From Sphingobacterium sp. BN32 (GTDB lineage: Bacteria; Bacteroidota; Bacteroidia; Sphingobacteriales; Sphingobacteriaceae), in assembly GCF_030503615.1 (NCBI RefSeq), contig NZ_CP129963.1:3224001-3288000 (forward strand): DNA of 64,000 bases, in the 5' to 3' direction. The notes below the pieces were generated by a model, which ran no database searches, had not been told where the DNA came from, and was given only the letters and a program-made list of their open reading frames with translations. Both the position numbers and the translations under genes were made by a program. Below are positions 33,171 to 42,700 of the stretch, one piece after another; the stretch's first letter is position 1; every line of letters begins with the position of its first letter.

Positions 33171-34163
33171 TTAATTTTTTAACGTATCCTGTGCAGCTTC
33201 TTCTTTTGCTTTCTTCTTGAAGAATCCTCTTAGGAGGAAGTTACTTTGTAAAGCTTCCATATTTTGATCAAGTTTCTCTGTTCCCATGTTCAGGTTCTTC
33301 AAGATCTGCTTAATCTCATTAGCGGCTTCCGCATCATTGGTAAGCACACCAATAGCATTGTTCTTATCGTTCAAACGCGCTGTTGTCTCGTTCAGGTTCG
33401 CCATTAATGCCGAAGCAGTTTGCGTTACGCCCTGCAACTGTGCTGCAGACTCGCGTAAACTTGCAAACACTTGCGTATCGGTCGATAAATCATGAATTAA
33501 ACCCTGATTCGAATTCAATTTATTGGTCAATGTCACCAAATTATTGACAGCAACATTCGCTGTACTCATCGTTGAATTTAGCGAATTAACAGACTTTCTC
33601 AAGTTATTGGCTATTTCTTCATCGGTCATTAATGCCCCAACAGCCCCTTTTCCTTCCACCATCTGCTGAGATAGGGTCGCAAAGTTCTTTGTAATTTCTA
33701 ACAAGTTTTCATTATTTACTTGCAAAGTAGAAAGCATCGCTTCCATACCGCCAGAAACACCCGATTTAATCACATCCCCATCCTGTACGGCAGGAATATT
33801 TTCGCTACCCCCAACCAAACTGATGATTGCATTACCGATCAAACCGTCTGAACTCAACGTCGCAATAACGTCCTTGCGGATAAATTGGCTAGATTTCTCC
33901 TCCACGCTCATCATAACTCGCACATTCTCGACGCTCTCAAACTTAATTTCTTTGATGATACCAACCTTGACACCGGAGAACCAAACGTTGTTACCAACCT
34001 TTAGGCCCTTCACATCCTTGAAATAAGTTGTCAATGCCAGATTCTTGCTAAATTTATTTTGTTGTGTACCCAACACTAAAATACCAGCCACCAAAATAAC
34101 TAATCCTATCAAGGTAAATAAACCTACGATAATCGATCGTTTTCTCTCTTCTGTTGTTGCCAT
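33171..34163 (-). CDS. MCE-domain lipid-transport protein (MlaD-like)
   Basis: A 330-residue protein with one N-terminal membrane helix (residues about 11-32, IIVGLFTLIGLVILVAGILVLG) and a periplasmic MCE domain (about 38-120: LTTYFKDVKGLKVGNNVWFSGVKVGIIKEI, LSSDGLIGNAIISLVGG). The long C-terminal part is helical (repeated Asn/Leu heptads), expected to form a bundle or tunnel across the periplasm. MlaD is the substrate-binding hexamer of the Mla phospholipid transport system between the inner and outer membranes. Gene order permease-ATPase-MCE matches the Mla core; MlaB, MlaC and MlaA are not seen. Confidence 0.9.
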   Translation of the reverse strand: MATTEERKRSIIVGLFTLIGLVILVAGILVLGTQQNKFSKNLALTTYFKDVKGLKVGNNVWFSGVKVGIIKEIKFESVENVRVMMSVEEKSSQFIRKDVIATLSSDGLIGNAIISLVGGSENIPAVQDGDVIKSGVSGGMEAMLSTLQVNNENLLEITKNFATLSQQMVEGKGAVGALMTDEEIANNLRKSVNSLNSTMSTANVAVNNLVTLTNKLNSNQGLIHDLSTDTQVFASLRESAAQLQGVTQTASALMANLNETTARLNDKNNAIGVLTNDAEAANEIKQILKNLNMGTEKLDQNMEALQSNFLLRGFFKKKAKEEAAQDTLKN

Positions 34164-34171
34164 AAATTGTA

Positions 34172-34948
34172 TTATACAATAAAATTATAATCATAGAAAG
34201 GCTTAACCCTTTCATCATTTGTATCAAATATCTCGTTGAATTTACCTACGCGCTCAAATCGCCCATCTAATAACATCGCTATGCGATCGCCCACCATCTT
34301 CGCACAAGCTAAATCGTGCGTGATAATAATGGATGAAGTTTTATATCGTTCCTGCACCTCATTAATCAAGGTGTTAATATCTAAACAGGTAATCGGATCC
34401 AAACCTGCAGTCGGCTCATCATACATCATAATATCAGGGCGCAAAATCAATGTTCGCGCAATACCGATACGCTTACGCTGACCACCAGAAAGCTCCGATG
34501 GCATTTGGTTAATTGCAGTAAGCAAACCAACACCATCCAACACGTCTTCCACTTCGCGATTGATCTCTGCTCTTGTCAGATTACGCTTATTGCGAACCAA
34601 AGGAAATTCCAGATTTTCCCGAACTGTCATACTATCGTATAACGCTGAGTTTTGAAAGGAAAAACCGATGCGCAGGCGTAGCGCACGTAGTTCTTTTTCG
34701 CTCAATTCGTTCACCGTTTCGCCAAGCACGTGGATGCTTCCCGAATCTGGTTTCAAAAGTCCCGAAATCAACTTGATCAATACCGATTTACCAGTACCCG
34801 AACGCCCTAGTACAACCAGGTTTTCACCATTATAAAGCTGCAAATCCACATTACGCAACACGTGCAAATCACCAAATGATTTACTCACGCCATCGACGTG
34901 GATAACAACGTCATCGTAATTAATCTGAGCTACTTTTTTATCTTCCAT
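34172..34948 (-). CDS. Mla-type ABC transporter ATPase (MlaF-like)
   Basis: A 258-residue ATPase. Walker A GRSGTGKSVLIKLI, Q-loop FSFQNSALYDSMTV, signature LSGGQRKRIGIARTL and Walker B IMMYDEPTAGLDP are all intact. SFQNSALYDSMTVRENLEFPL is typical of MlaF rather than other ABC classes. It powers lipid movement through the MlaE-like permease (gene six bases upstream) to the MCE protein (eight bases downstream). Confidence 0.93.
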   Translation of the reverse strand: MEDKKVAQINYDDVVIHVDGVSKSFGDLHVLRNVDLQLYNGENLVVLGRSGTGKSVLIKLISGLLKPDSGSIHVLGETVNELSEKELRALRLRIGFSFQNSALYDSMTVRENLEFPLVRNKRNLTRAEINREVEDVLDGVGLLTAINQMPSELSGGQRKRIGIARTLILRPDIMMYDEPTAGLDPITCLDINTLINEVQERYKTSSIIITHDLACAKMVGDRIAMLLDGRFERVGKFNEIFDTNDERVKPFYDYNFIV

Positions 34949-34954
34949 ACCTGA

Positions 34955-35713
34955 TTACCCCACTAAAGCTAAAATTTGAACAATCAGTAATTCTTCAATA
35001 AAGACAATAAACATCGAGGCGACAACGGCGCTATTGGCGGCCTTTCCTACTCCCTCTGTTCCTTTTGAAGAATAATAACCTACGTATGTACTCACGAAGC
35101 CAATCGTAAATCCAAAGACAATTGCTCGGAATACCATTGCAAAAACGTCTTTTGGAGCGATCGCTTCAAAAACTTGCGTTATATAACTTAATACGCTGAG
35201 TTGGTCTTTCGATATAATACTCAGGTAGCCCCCAGCTAAACCAATACCGGATACATAAAAACACAGTACCGGAATCATGATGGTTGTTGCAAGAATACGC
35301 GTGCTAATCAAAAATTTAAATGGATTGGTACCGGAAACCTCCATCGCATCAATCTGCTCCGTAACGTTCATCGAACTTAATTCGGCACCGATCTGCGAAC
35401 CAACCTTTCCGGAAGCAATCAAAGCCGTAACCAAGGGAGCCAAGGCCCGAACAATAGCGATAGAAATTAAATTAGGAAGCCATGATGCCGCACCAAATTC
35501 TTCCAAAGAGGGTCTGGATTGTTTCGTGAATACAAAACCTACGATAAATCCTGTTAAACTGATTAATGGGAAAGACTTCCAACCCACTTCATAACACTGC
35601 CTAACAATCTCTTTGAATTCATAGGGTGGACTTACTACCTCGCGAAAAAAACGTATCAGAAAACGATGCAACTTTGCAAATTCCAGTAGTAAAGATTCTA
35701 TTTTCTTCGCCAT
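34955..35713 (-). CDS. Mla-type ABC permease (MlaE-like)
   Basis: A 252-residue inner-membrane permease with an N-terminal amphipathic region and five to six helices. IASGKVGSQIGAELSSMNVTEQIDAMEVSGTNPF (near residue 105-138) is the conserved MlaE coupling segment. The reading frame extends to 35824, but MAKKIESLLLEF (35713) is chosen, because a TACCTTTG promoter element at 35767-35774 lies between the two candidate starts. It heads the mla-type operon. Confidence 0.9.
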   Translation of the reverse strand: MAKKIESLLLEFAKLHRFLIRFFREVVSPPYEFKEIVRQCYEVGWKSFPLISLTGFIVGFVFTKQSRPSLEEFGAASWLPNLISIAIVRALAPLVTALIASGKVGSQIGAELSSMNVTEQIDAMEVSGTNPFKFLISTRILATTIMIPVLCFYVSGIGLAGGYLSIISKDQLSVLSYITQVFEAIAPKDVFAMVFRAIVFGFTIGFVSTYVGYYSSKGTEGVGKAANSAVVASMFIVFIEELLIVQILALVG

Positions 35714-35766
35714 TAAAATCGTATAGTTAAAATGATAAGCCGTCTCTCCTACGGCAAACAACCTGC

Positions 35767-35774
35767 CAAAGGTA
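35767..35774 (-). promoter_or_regulatory. -7 element (TACCTTTG) for the Mla-type operon
   Basis: Minus-strand TACCTTTG, matching TAnnTTTG, about 54 bases before the chosen mlaE-like ATG. No exact upstream TTTG at 19 bases. Confidence 0.4.
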
Positions 35775-35929
35775 CAAACTTTTATGAATACACTTAAGGC
35801 AAGTTTAAATATTAACTCCAACAATTCAATAAGTCAAAAAGTTTTACAAAAAAATTATATAGTTAAACCTTTTGCAAAAAACCACTGTCATAGAATTAAA
35901 ATTGGTTGTAAACTTTAACAATTAAGGAA

Positions 35930-37459
35930 ATGAAAAACATAAGGACATACAGCTTTCTAGCATCCCTGATCTTAATGATCGTTGGGGTCTTTAAATCCAG
36001 CGAAGTATCTGCACAAGGATACGATGATGTCACCTTTGATGACTTCTATTATGAGCTGGATCCTTATGGTGATTGGGATAATGACCCAGAATATGGGAAT
36101 GTATGGTATCCTGATGTCGAAAGAGACTTCAGACCCTACGGAACCAACGGGTATTGGTCAATGACCGAATATGGAAACACTTGGGTTTCCAATTACGATT
36201 GGGGTTGGGCACCCTTCCACTATGGCCGTTGGGTTCACTCCTCTCGCCGCGGATGGGGCTGGGTTCCGGGATACGAATGGGGACCAGGATGGGTGAGCTG
36301 GAGATCCGGTGGTGGATACTACGGATGGGCACCAATGGCGCCTGGAATAAGCGTGAATGTATCGTTTAATTTGCCAATAGATTTATGGGTATTTATCCCT
36401 ACAGCGCGCATCTATGACCCTTATATGCACAGACACTGGTCGTATGGTTCTAGATACCGCAATATCTATAACAGAACAACCGTTATTAACAATACGTATA
36501 TTGTCAATAACCACCATTACTACAGTGGACCATCGCGTCGCGATATTGAACGCAATACTGGTCGCCGCGTAGATGTACGTAACGTACGTTTCGACAACAA
36601 CAGAGGCGCAAGCCGTGCCGACCGTCGCAACGTATCGATCTTCCGCCCGAACCGCGACAACATGGAGCGTATCAGAGGCGAGCGTGGCAACAGCAGCAGA
36701 AATGGTCGCGTAGAAAACAGAGGCAACTCCCGCGTAGAAAACAGAGGCAACTCCCGCGTAGAAAACAGAGGAAATGCGCGTGTAGATAATAACAGAAACT
36801 CGCGAATTGAAAATCGCAACGATAGCCGCACAAACCGTTCAAATGAAAGCCGTGTAAACCGCAACGATCGTTCGAACAGCGATTACACGATCAAACGTAA
36901 CGAGCGTGGGCAACGTGAAATGCACATCGGAAACTCAAACGGAAGAAACGAGCGTTCTACCGTAACTAGACAACCAAACAGCACACGTACAGATCGTGAA
37001 GCGGGAAACATTCGCAACGAAAACAGATCGAACAGAGAAAGCAACCGTCAGATTCAAAGAGAGCGACCAACTCGTCAGATTGGTACTTCTGAATCTCGTC
37101 AGCCACGCTCTTCGAGCCAGGAACGTACAGCATGGGATCGCGGCGCTTCATCTAGACCATCTAGAAGCGAAGCAGCTCCACAACGCATGGAACGTAGCCC
37201 ACGCCAATCAGCGCCTAGCTCGCGTGAGCAACGTGCGCCGCAACAACGTGAACAACGTGCGCCACGCATGCAACAACAAGAGTCGCGTCAGCCGAGCCGC
37301 GTTTTCCAAGCGAGCAACACACAACGAAGCAGCATGGAAAGACCATCGCGTTCATCTCATGTTGAACGTAGCTCGTCTAACGTAAGCCGCGAATCGGGAA
37401 ACCGCTCAAACGGCGGTAGTGCACGCGTAGAACGTGGAAACGGACGCGGAAGAAACTAG
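35930..37459 (+). CDS. secreted DUF6600-like protein with Arg/Asn-rich repeat tail
   Basis: A 509-residue exported protein (signal cleaved after EVSA). Residues about 35-165 contain FYYELDPYGDWDNDPEYGNVWYP and repeated Trp/Gly/Tyr units (GWAPFHYGRWV, GWGWVPGYEWGPGWVSW, GWAPM), the pattern of the DUF6600 domain, of unknown function. Residues 190-509 are low-complexity, rich in Arg, Asn, Ser and Gln, with an eight-residue repeat RVENRGNS (24-base DNA repeats at 36707-36826). The tail is strongly basic, which could bind nucleic acid, lipid A or acidic polysaccharide. The frame shows no stop, so the tail is translated. Base use in the tail is more GC-rich than in the neighbouring genes. It is monocistronic, with a hairpin terminator. 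Confidence 0.78.
   Translation: MKNIRTYSFLASLILMIVGVFKSSEVSAQGYDDVTFDDFYYELDPYGDWDNDPEYGNVWYPDVERDFRPYGTNGYWSMTEYGNTWVSNYDWGWAPFHYGRWVHSSRRGWGWVPGYEWGPGWVSWRSGGGYYGWAPMAPGISVNVSFNLPIDLWVFIPTARIYDPYMHRHWSYGSRYRNIYNRTTVINNTYIVNNHHYYSGPSRRDIERNTGRRVDVRNVRFDNNRGASRADRRNVSIFRPNRDNMERIRGERGNSSRNGRVENRGNSRVENRGNSRVENRGNARVDNNRNSRIENRNDSRTNRSNESRVNRNDRSNSDYTIKRNERGQREMHIGNSNGRNERSTVTRQPNSTRTDREAGNIRNENRSNRESNRQIQRERPTRQIGTSESRQPRSSSQERTAWDRGASSRPSRSEAAPQRMERSPRQSAPSSREQRAPQQREQRAPRMQQQESRQPSRVFQASNTQRSSMERPSRSSHVERSSSNVSRESGNRSNGGSARVERGNGRGRN
36707..36826 (+). repeat. 24-base tandem repeats inside the DUF6600-like gene
   Basis: Two perfect and one slightly changed copy of CGCGTAGAAAACAGAGGCAA plus CTCC (36707, 36731, 36755), followed by two diverged copies up to 36826. 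They encode RVENRGNS-type octapeptides, so the number of units could change by slippage without breaking the frame. Confidence 0.8.
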
Positions 37460-37488
37460 TATTCTATTTAGTTGAAATAAATTTTCAG

Positions 37489-37520
37489 AAAGAGCTGCCT
37501 CAAGGGCGGCTCTTTCATTT
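37489..37520 (+). terminator. terminator after the DUF6600-like gene
   Basis: AAAGAGCTGCC pairs with GGCGGCTCTTT (one wobble) around a TCAAG loop, followed by CATTTTTAC. The T-run is short but the stem is strong. Confidence 0.72.
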
Positions 37521-37670
37521 TTACGGCTATCGCTATCCCCTTACCTTTGGTTAAAGCCTATTTTAATAATTGTTTTTCATCGCTGCCGACAGTTTTTTGT
37601 TTGCTAGAAAACCTGCACATTTGTATTTATTTTTTGTTAACTTGATATTTAGCACTAATTGATTCGATAT

Positions 37671-38849
37671 ATGGCGAGACTCACTTCAATCTTAGATAAC
37701 GACTTCTATAAGTTTACCATGCAGTATGCCGTGGTCAAACTATTCCCGAAAGCTAAAGCGCGCTATCAATTTATCAATAGAGGAAAACATGAATTCCCGG
37801 AAGGTTTCGCTGAAAAACTGCGCGTGGCGATCCATCATATGGCTGAGCTAAAACTAAGCAAAGCAGAGAAAGAATTCTTCGCCAAAACCTGTCCTTATAT
37901 AGACCCTACTTATTTCGACTTCCTACAGGGCTATCAGTATGATCCTGAAGAAGTGAAAATCACGCAAGAAGGAAGCAACCTCGAAGTACATATAGAAGGC
38001 TATTGGTATAGAACGATTCTTTGGGAAGTTCCGGTAATGTCACTGATCTGTGAATTATATTACGAAGAAACCGGACAAGAACGTGTATCTGACGCGGAGG
38101 TAGCCCAGATTGTTAACGACAAAATGGACAAATACGATAAGCTAAATATCACAATAGCCGACTTTGGAACCCGAAGAAGACATTCTTATGCGGTGCACGA
38201 CTTGGTAATCAAAGCACTGCGCGCCCATGATTCCAACACATTCATCGGAACCAGCAATGTGCATTTCGCGATGAAGTACAAAACAAAACCAATCGGCACC
38301 CATGCACATGAATGGTTTATGTTCCATGCCGCCAAATACGGCTATAAAATGGCCAATCTATTGGGATTGGAGCATTGGGCAGATGTGTATCGCGGTGACC
38401 TCGGAATTGCCCTATCGGATACTTATACGACCGAGGCTTTCTTTAAACAATTCGACAAGAAATTGACAAAATTATTTGACGGTGTTCGTCATGATAGTGG
38501 AGATCCGATTGAGTTCGCGAAGAAAACCATTAAACATTACGAAAGCAAAGGGATCAACCCGCTAAATAAGACCATCATCTTTTCCGACGGTCTGGACTAC
38601 GATAAAGTCGTCAAAATTGTGGATTTCTGTAATGGAAAGATCGGGCATTCTTTCGGTATTGGAACCGACTTCACAAACGATGTTGGTTTGAAACGGATGA
38701 ATATCGTATTGAAAATGACCGAAGCCTACCCTGACGAAGGCGAATGGACACCTGTAATCAAGCTATCCGATGAGCCCTTAAAACATACCGGCGACCCGGA
38801 AGAAATCAAAATGGCGAAACGCTTTTTAAATATTCCAGACCATGCATAG
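37671..38849 (+). CDS. pncB: nicotinate phosphoribosyltransferase
   Basis: A 392-residue enzyme of NAD salvage that makes nicotinate mononucleotide from nicotinate and PRPP with ATP. ILDNDFYKFTMQYAV at the N-terminus, FGTRRRHSYAVHDLVI near residue 165, THAHEWFMFHAA near 205, and VRHDSGDPIEFAKKTI near 270 are characteristic. The start is the ATG at 37671; an in-frame TTG twelve bases earlier is less likely. Its end overlaps the downstream methyltransferase gene by eight bases, so the two are translationally coupled. Confidence 0.95.
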   Translation: MARLTSILDNDFYKFTMQYAVVKLFPKAKARYQFINRGKHEFPEGFAEKLRVAIHHMAELKLSKAEKEFFAKTCPYIDPTYFDFLQGYQYDPEEVKITQEGSNLEVHIEGYWYRTILWEVPVMSLICELYYEETGQERVSDAEVAQIVNDKMDKYDKLNITIADFGTRRRHSYAVHDLVIKALRAHDSNTFIGTSNVHFAMKYKTKPIGTHAHEWFMFHAAKYGYKMANLLGLEHWADVYRGDLGIALSDTYTTEAFFKQFDKKLTKLFDGVRHDSGDPIEFAKKTIKHYESKGINPLNKTIIFSDGLDYDKVVKIVDFCNGKIGHSFGIGTDFTNDVGLKRMNIVLKMTEAYPDEGEWTPVIKLSDEPLKHTGDPEEIKMAKRFLNIPDHA

Positions 38850-39552
38850 AGATGTTTACGGCGAGGCCCTTTACGATTTTCAAGAAAAGGGCGAATTAGC
38901 GGAGCCCCTACTCCTGCACAGCAGCTATGGCGATATCGAAGAGATGCCCGTGGAAGTGTTCTATCGTGAAGAGGATGACCTTCCTGAGATGGAGTTCATC
39001 GCCCTTTCCTTATGCGACGGCAAGGTGTTGGATGTGGGCGCGGGTACGGGAGTGCACGCCTTATATCTGCAAGAGAAAAATTTCGATGTCACGGCGCTTG
39101 AAGTCTCTGAGATTGCCTGCAATATTATGAGAAACCGCGGCGTACAACAGGTAAAACATGAGGATTTCTTCAAGTTTCATGGGGAACAATACGACACGCT
39201 TCTCTTTCTTATGAACGGTATCGGTATTGCCGGAACCTTAGCTGGTTTCAAGGCATTGCTACAGCATGCAAAGACCCTGATGACCGATCGCGGGCAGTTG
39301 CTATTCGATAGCTCCAACATCGAATACTTGTACGAGGAATACCACATTAAACGCCCTGACCACTATTACGGTGAAATAAGCTTCCAATACGAATACAAAG
39401 GCCAAAAAGGCGAACCTTTCAAATGGCTATATATCGATCAGCAAACCTTGATCAAAATAGCACATGAGGAAGGCTGGGTCGTGCAAATCCTATTCGAAGA
39501 TGAAAACGATCAGTATTTAGTAAGGATGGAGCCTAGAAAAAAAGATAGCTAG
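38842..39552 (+). CDS. class I SAM-dependent methyltransferase
   Basis: A 236-residue Rossmann-fold methyltransferase. The SAM-binding motif I is VLDVGAGTGVHALYLQ (near residue 59), followed by acidic FDVTALEVSE, then a DTLLFLMNGIGIAG motif IV-like segment. The substrate is not recognisable. Overlap with pncB by eight bases suggests co-regulation, perhaps a small-molecule methylation in pyridine nucleotide turnover, but that is a guess. Intergenic repeat B follows directly. Confidence 0.85.
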   Translation: MHRDVYGEALYDFQEKGELAEPLLLHSSYGDIEEMPVEVFYREEDDLPEMEFIALSLCDGKVLDVGAGTGVHALYLQEKNFDVTALEVSEIACNIMRNRGVQQVKHEDFFKFHGEQYDTLLFLMNGIGIAGTLAGFKALLQHAKTLMTDRGQLLFDSSNIEYLYEEYHIKRPDHYYGEISFQYEYKGQKGEPFKWLYIDQQTLIKIAHEEGWVVQILFEDENDQYLVRMEPRKKDS

Positions 39553-39570
39553 TACCAGTCTCATCTTAAT

Positions 39571-39660
39571 CAAAGCCATTACAAAGCCCAATCATAGCCC
39601 TTTCGAAGCGGCTTTGATTGGGCTTTGCATTGGGTTTGAAAGGGAACTACAAGGGCTTTA
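39571..39660. repeat. dispersed palindromic intergenic repeat, copy B
   Basis: CAAAGCCCAATCATAGCC (39582-39599) pairs with GGCTTTGATTGGGCTTTG (39610-39627) with one mismatch. It continues into CATTGGGTTTGAAAGGGAA, a block shared with copy C (58032-58118). It lies between the methyltransferase and alpha-2-macroglobulin genes. Confidence 0.8.
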
Positions 39661-39770
39661 ACTCGAAGCATTTCTAAATAAATTTCGAGTAGGATATGGA
39701 ATTCTATGCTATATTGCATCTGTTAGGTAAAACTTTCAATATGGCTTACCGACACGCAAAACAAACCAAT

Positions 39771-42700
39771 ATGAAACGACTCTATTCACTTGTCCTCATG
39801 CTGATACCGGCATTGCTATGGGGACAAACTAAACAGGAAACTTCATCAATTATGAATAAATGGAAAGAGGTAGATCGCTTGATCTCCATAAAGAACTATG
39901 AACAAACAAAACCCTTACTAGCAGATATCAAAGCCTATGCGCTAAAACATCAAGACGACCCGATGTTTGTGAAGGCTTTTCTTGCCGAGTCGAATGTGTA
40001 TAGAATAAATAACGAAGAGGAGAAGTTTTTCGAGCTAGGGCAAGCGCATTTTGAAAAGAGTATTGCAGCGAGTAAGAGCACATTGGTCAAAAGCGTGTTG
40101 ACCAATTTTTATGCGCAGTATTTGCAATCCATGCTTTATCTAAATTATAGCGAGCCAAAGAACGTCTTTTTGAAAAAAAGTCGCAAGGAACGTATGCTCT
40201 TCATCGATTCGCTATACGCAAGCTCTTTGAAAAACAAGGAGAGACTAACCCAGGAAAACCTTTCGAAATGGGCGGCGATCTTCGCTGACAAAGAAAATAT
40301 ATCTCTTAGCCCGACGATGTATCATTACCTCGCTTATTTCTATATTTCATTTTTGAATTCAAGCGATGCCCCAAATCCGAAATTAAAAGCTCAACTTGTC
40401 GAAGATCTTTTGCAGCAAAGTAGGGCTTTGAAATCCGCAGATGCAATTTCCTATTTACTATATCTTCAACTAGACCGTTCGAAATTCACAACGCTAAAAA
40501 AACAAGCGGATGCTTACTATAAATTAATTGAAAGCAACAAAAGCGATTATAATGCCTACCTCTATTTTGAGCTGGCGAGTGCATACGAATCCGGACGCAA
40601 GTATACAGAGGCGTTGCAAATTATAAAAAAAGCAAAAGAAGAGTACCCAAAGAGCAAATGGATCAATTCGGTAAAGAATTTGGAAAATGAGATCCTACGC
40701 CCACAGATCGGGATCAGTCATAAAAAGTTTGAGCCCTCCGAGTGGTACACTCCTTTTAAATTGAATTTCAAAAACTTGGAGAACTTATACATTCGCGTTT
40801 ATAAAGCACCCTATTCGCCAAAGGACTTAACCGATTATCAAGTTAATCGCGACAGTTTATCGCAATTAGTGAGTGTAAACTCGACTGTGGTTTATGAAGA
40901 TCAGTTAGATCTGAAAGCATGGAATGACTTCAATGAACATTCGACTATTTATAAAATCAATCCCCTCCCCTTTGGGAAGTATATCCTCCTCTACTCCAAT
41001 AATGCTGAATTTAAAGACGATGGTATTCTTTCAAAAGTTGTTAGCACTAGCATACAAATCAGCGACTTAGATATTTCAAATGTGCAAATGTTGAGCACCT
41101 ATGAAGTACGCAAAATGCAAGCGCTCTTACTGAACAAGAAAACGGGGCTTCCTTATGCAAATAAAGAATTAGCGTTTTATGATATTGTCGATAAACAAGC
41201 TAAGCTTTTCAAACAATTAAAGACAGATAAAAACGGTTTAATTGATTATTCAACCAAAGGGTCAGTCAATACGATGAGACTCAAAGACTATGTGTTTTAT
41301 ATCCCGGAAGAAAATCAATTTATCGACATCCATTCGCTTCAATATGGTAGGGATGGATTCGAGGAAAACAAAGATGCTGAGGAAGAGAACTCAAAAACAT
41401 GGGCAACGATATTGACCGACCGGGCAATGTATCGTCCTGGACAGGAAGTTCAGTTCAAAGCAATCGTGTATAATAACAACCCGCGGAAAGGCCATACGCT
41501 GGAAAACATGAAAGTAGAAGTATCGCTGTTAGACGCCAATCGGCAAATCGTCGACTCGATCAAGTTAACGACAAATGCTTTTGGCTCAGTGCACGGCAAA
41601 TTGAATATTCCGACAAGCACATTGAATGGTCACTTCATGATCAGGATAGGAACCAAAGATGAAGATTTCGGTAAGCAATACGTTCGTGTCGAAGAATACA
41701 AGCGTCCAACTTTTAAAGTTACGCTGGATACCAATAAAGAGACCTACAGCAAGAAAGACACTGCCGTTTTCAAAGGAAATGCAGCAATGCTTTCGGGAGC
41801 TCCGTTGATCGATGCAGAGGTTAAATATAAGGTACAAGTTAACACCTACCAACGACGATATCGACAATTTGAAATAGCCGATACCAGCACATTTACCGAT
41901 GAGCATGGGAATTTTGAATTTAAAATTCCTTTAATGGATACTGCTTTGGCCGAGCTAACGAACTTTACGCTTTCTTATACGGTAGACGTCGCTAACCAAA
42001 CTGGCGAAATGCAGTCTATATCGGCTGCATATACCTACGCGGATAAGCCATGGAACTTAGCCATTGAAGTTCCTTCGCCGACCGTTGAAGGAAAATGGAA
42101 GGAGATCAAGATCAACAGCACAAATCCGAACAATCAATTTCTGCCCATGAAGGGCACTGTAAAGATTTACAAGACTACTGATCCCGATAAGGTAATTTCG
42201 GATAAGTTCATCCAGTATTTTAACGAAGTCGAGCGTCTGGTTTTAAGTTATGCAGATTATGAGCGCTATTTCCCTCATTATTTCGACAAGAAAGTATTGA
42301 ACAAGGAGGTTCGGCAAGAATTGGTAGCGACTTATGATTTTAATACTGCGGACACCAACTTAGTTCGAATCGATAGCCAGCTGTTCACAAAGGGCATCTA
42401 CCGCATCGTCGCGAGCAGTAAGCCCGACGCAGATAGCATAAAAGCGGAACGAACAATTTTTGTGATTGATGAGGATACGAAAACCCATTCCGACAAAACC
42501 TTCTTCACTGTATATACGGACAAGCCAGTTTACAATACAGGCGATAAAGTTACCATACATGTAGAATCGAAGAAACAGGATGCAAAGAACGTTGTTCTTC
42601 TTTCGCTATCAGGCGATAAAATGAGAACGCCAATTCATTTGGCATTAAAGGATGGAAAAGCAAGCTACTCGTTTACACTTGATGAAAATGCGCTTCTTGT

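Noticed and set aside
36707-36826. Possible CRISPR-like spaced repeats
   Set aside because: Units are contiguous 24-base codon repeats inside an open frame, with no spacers.
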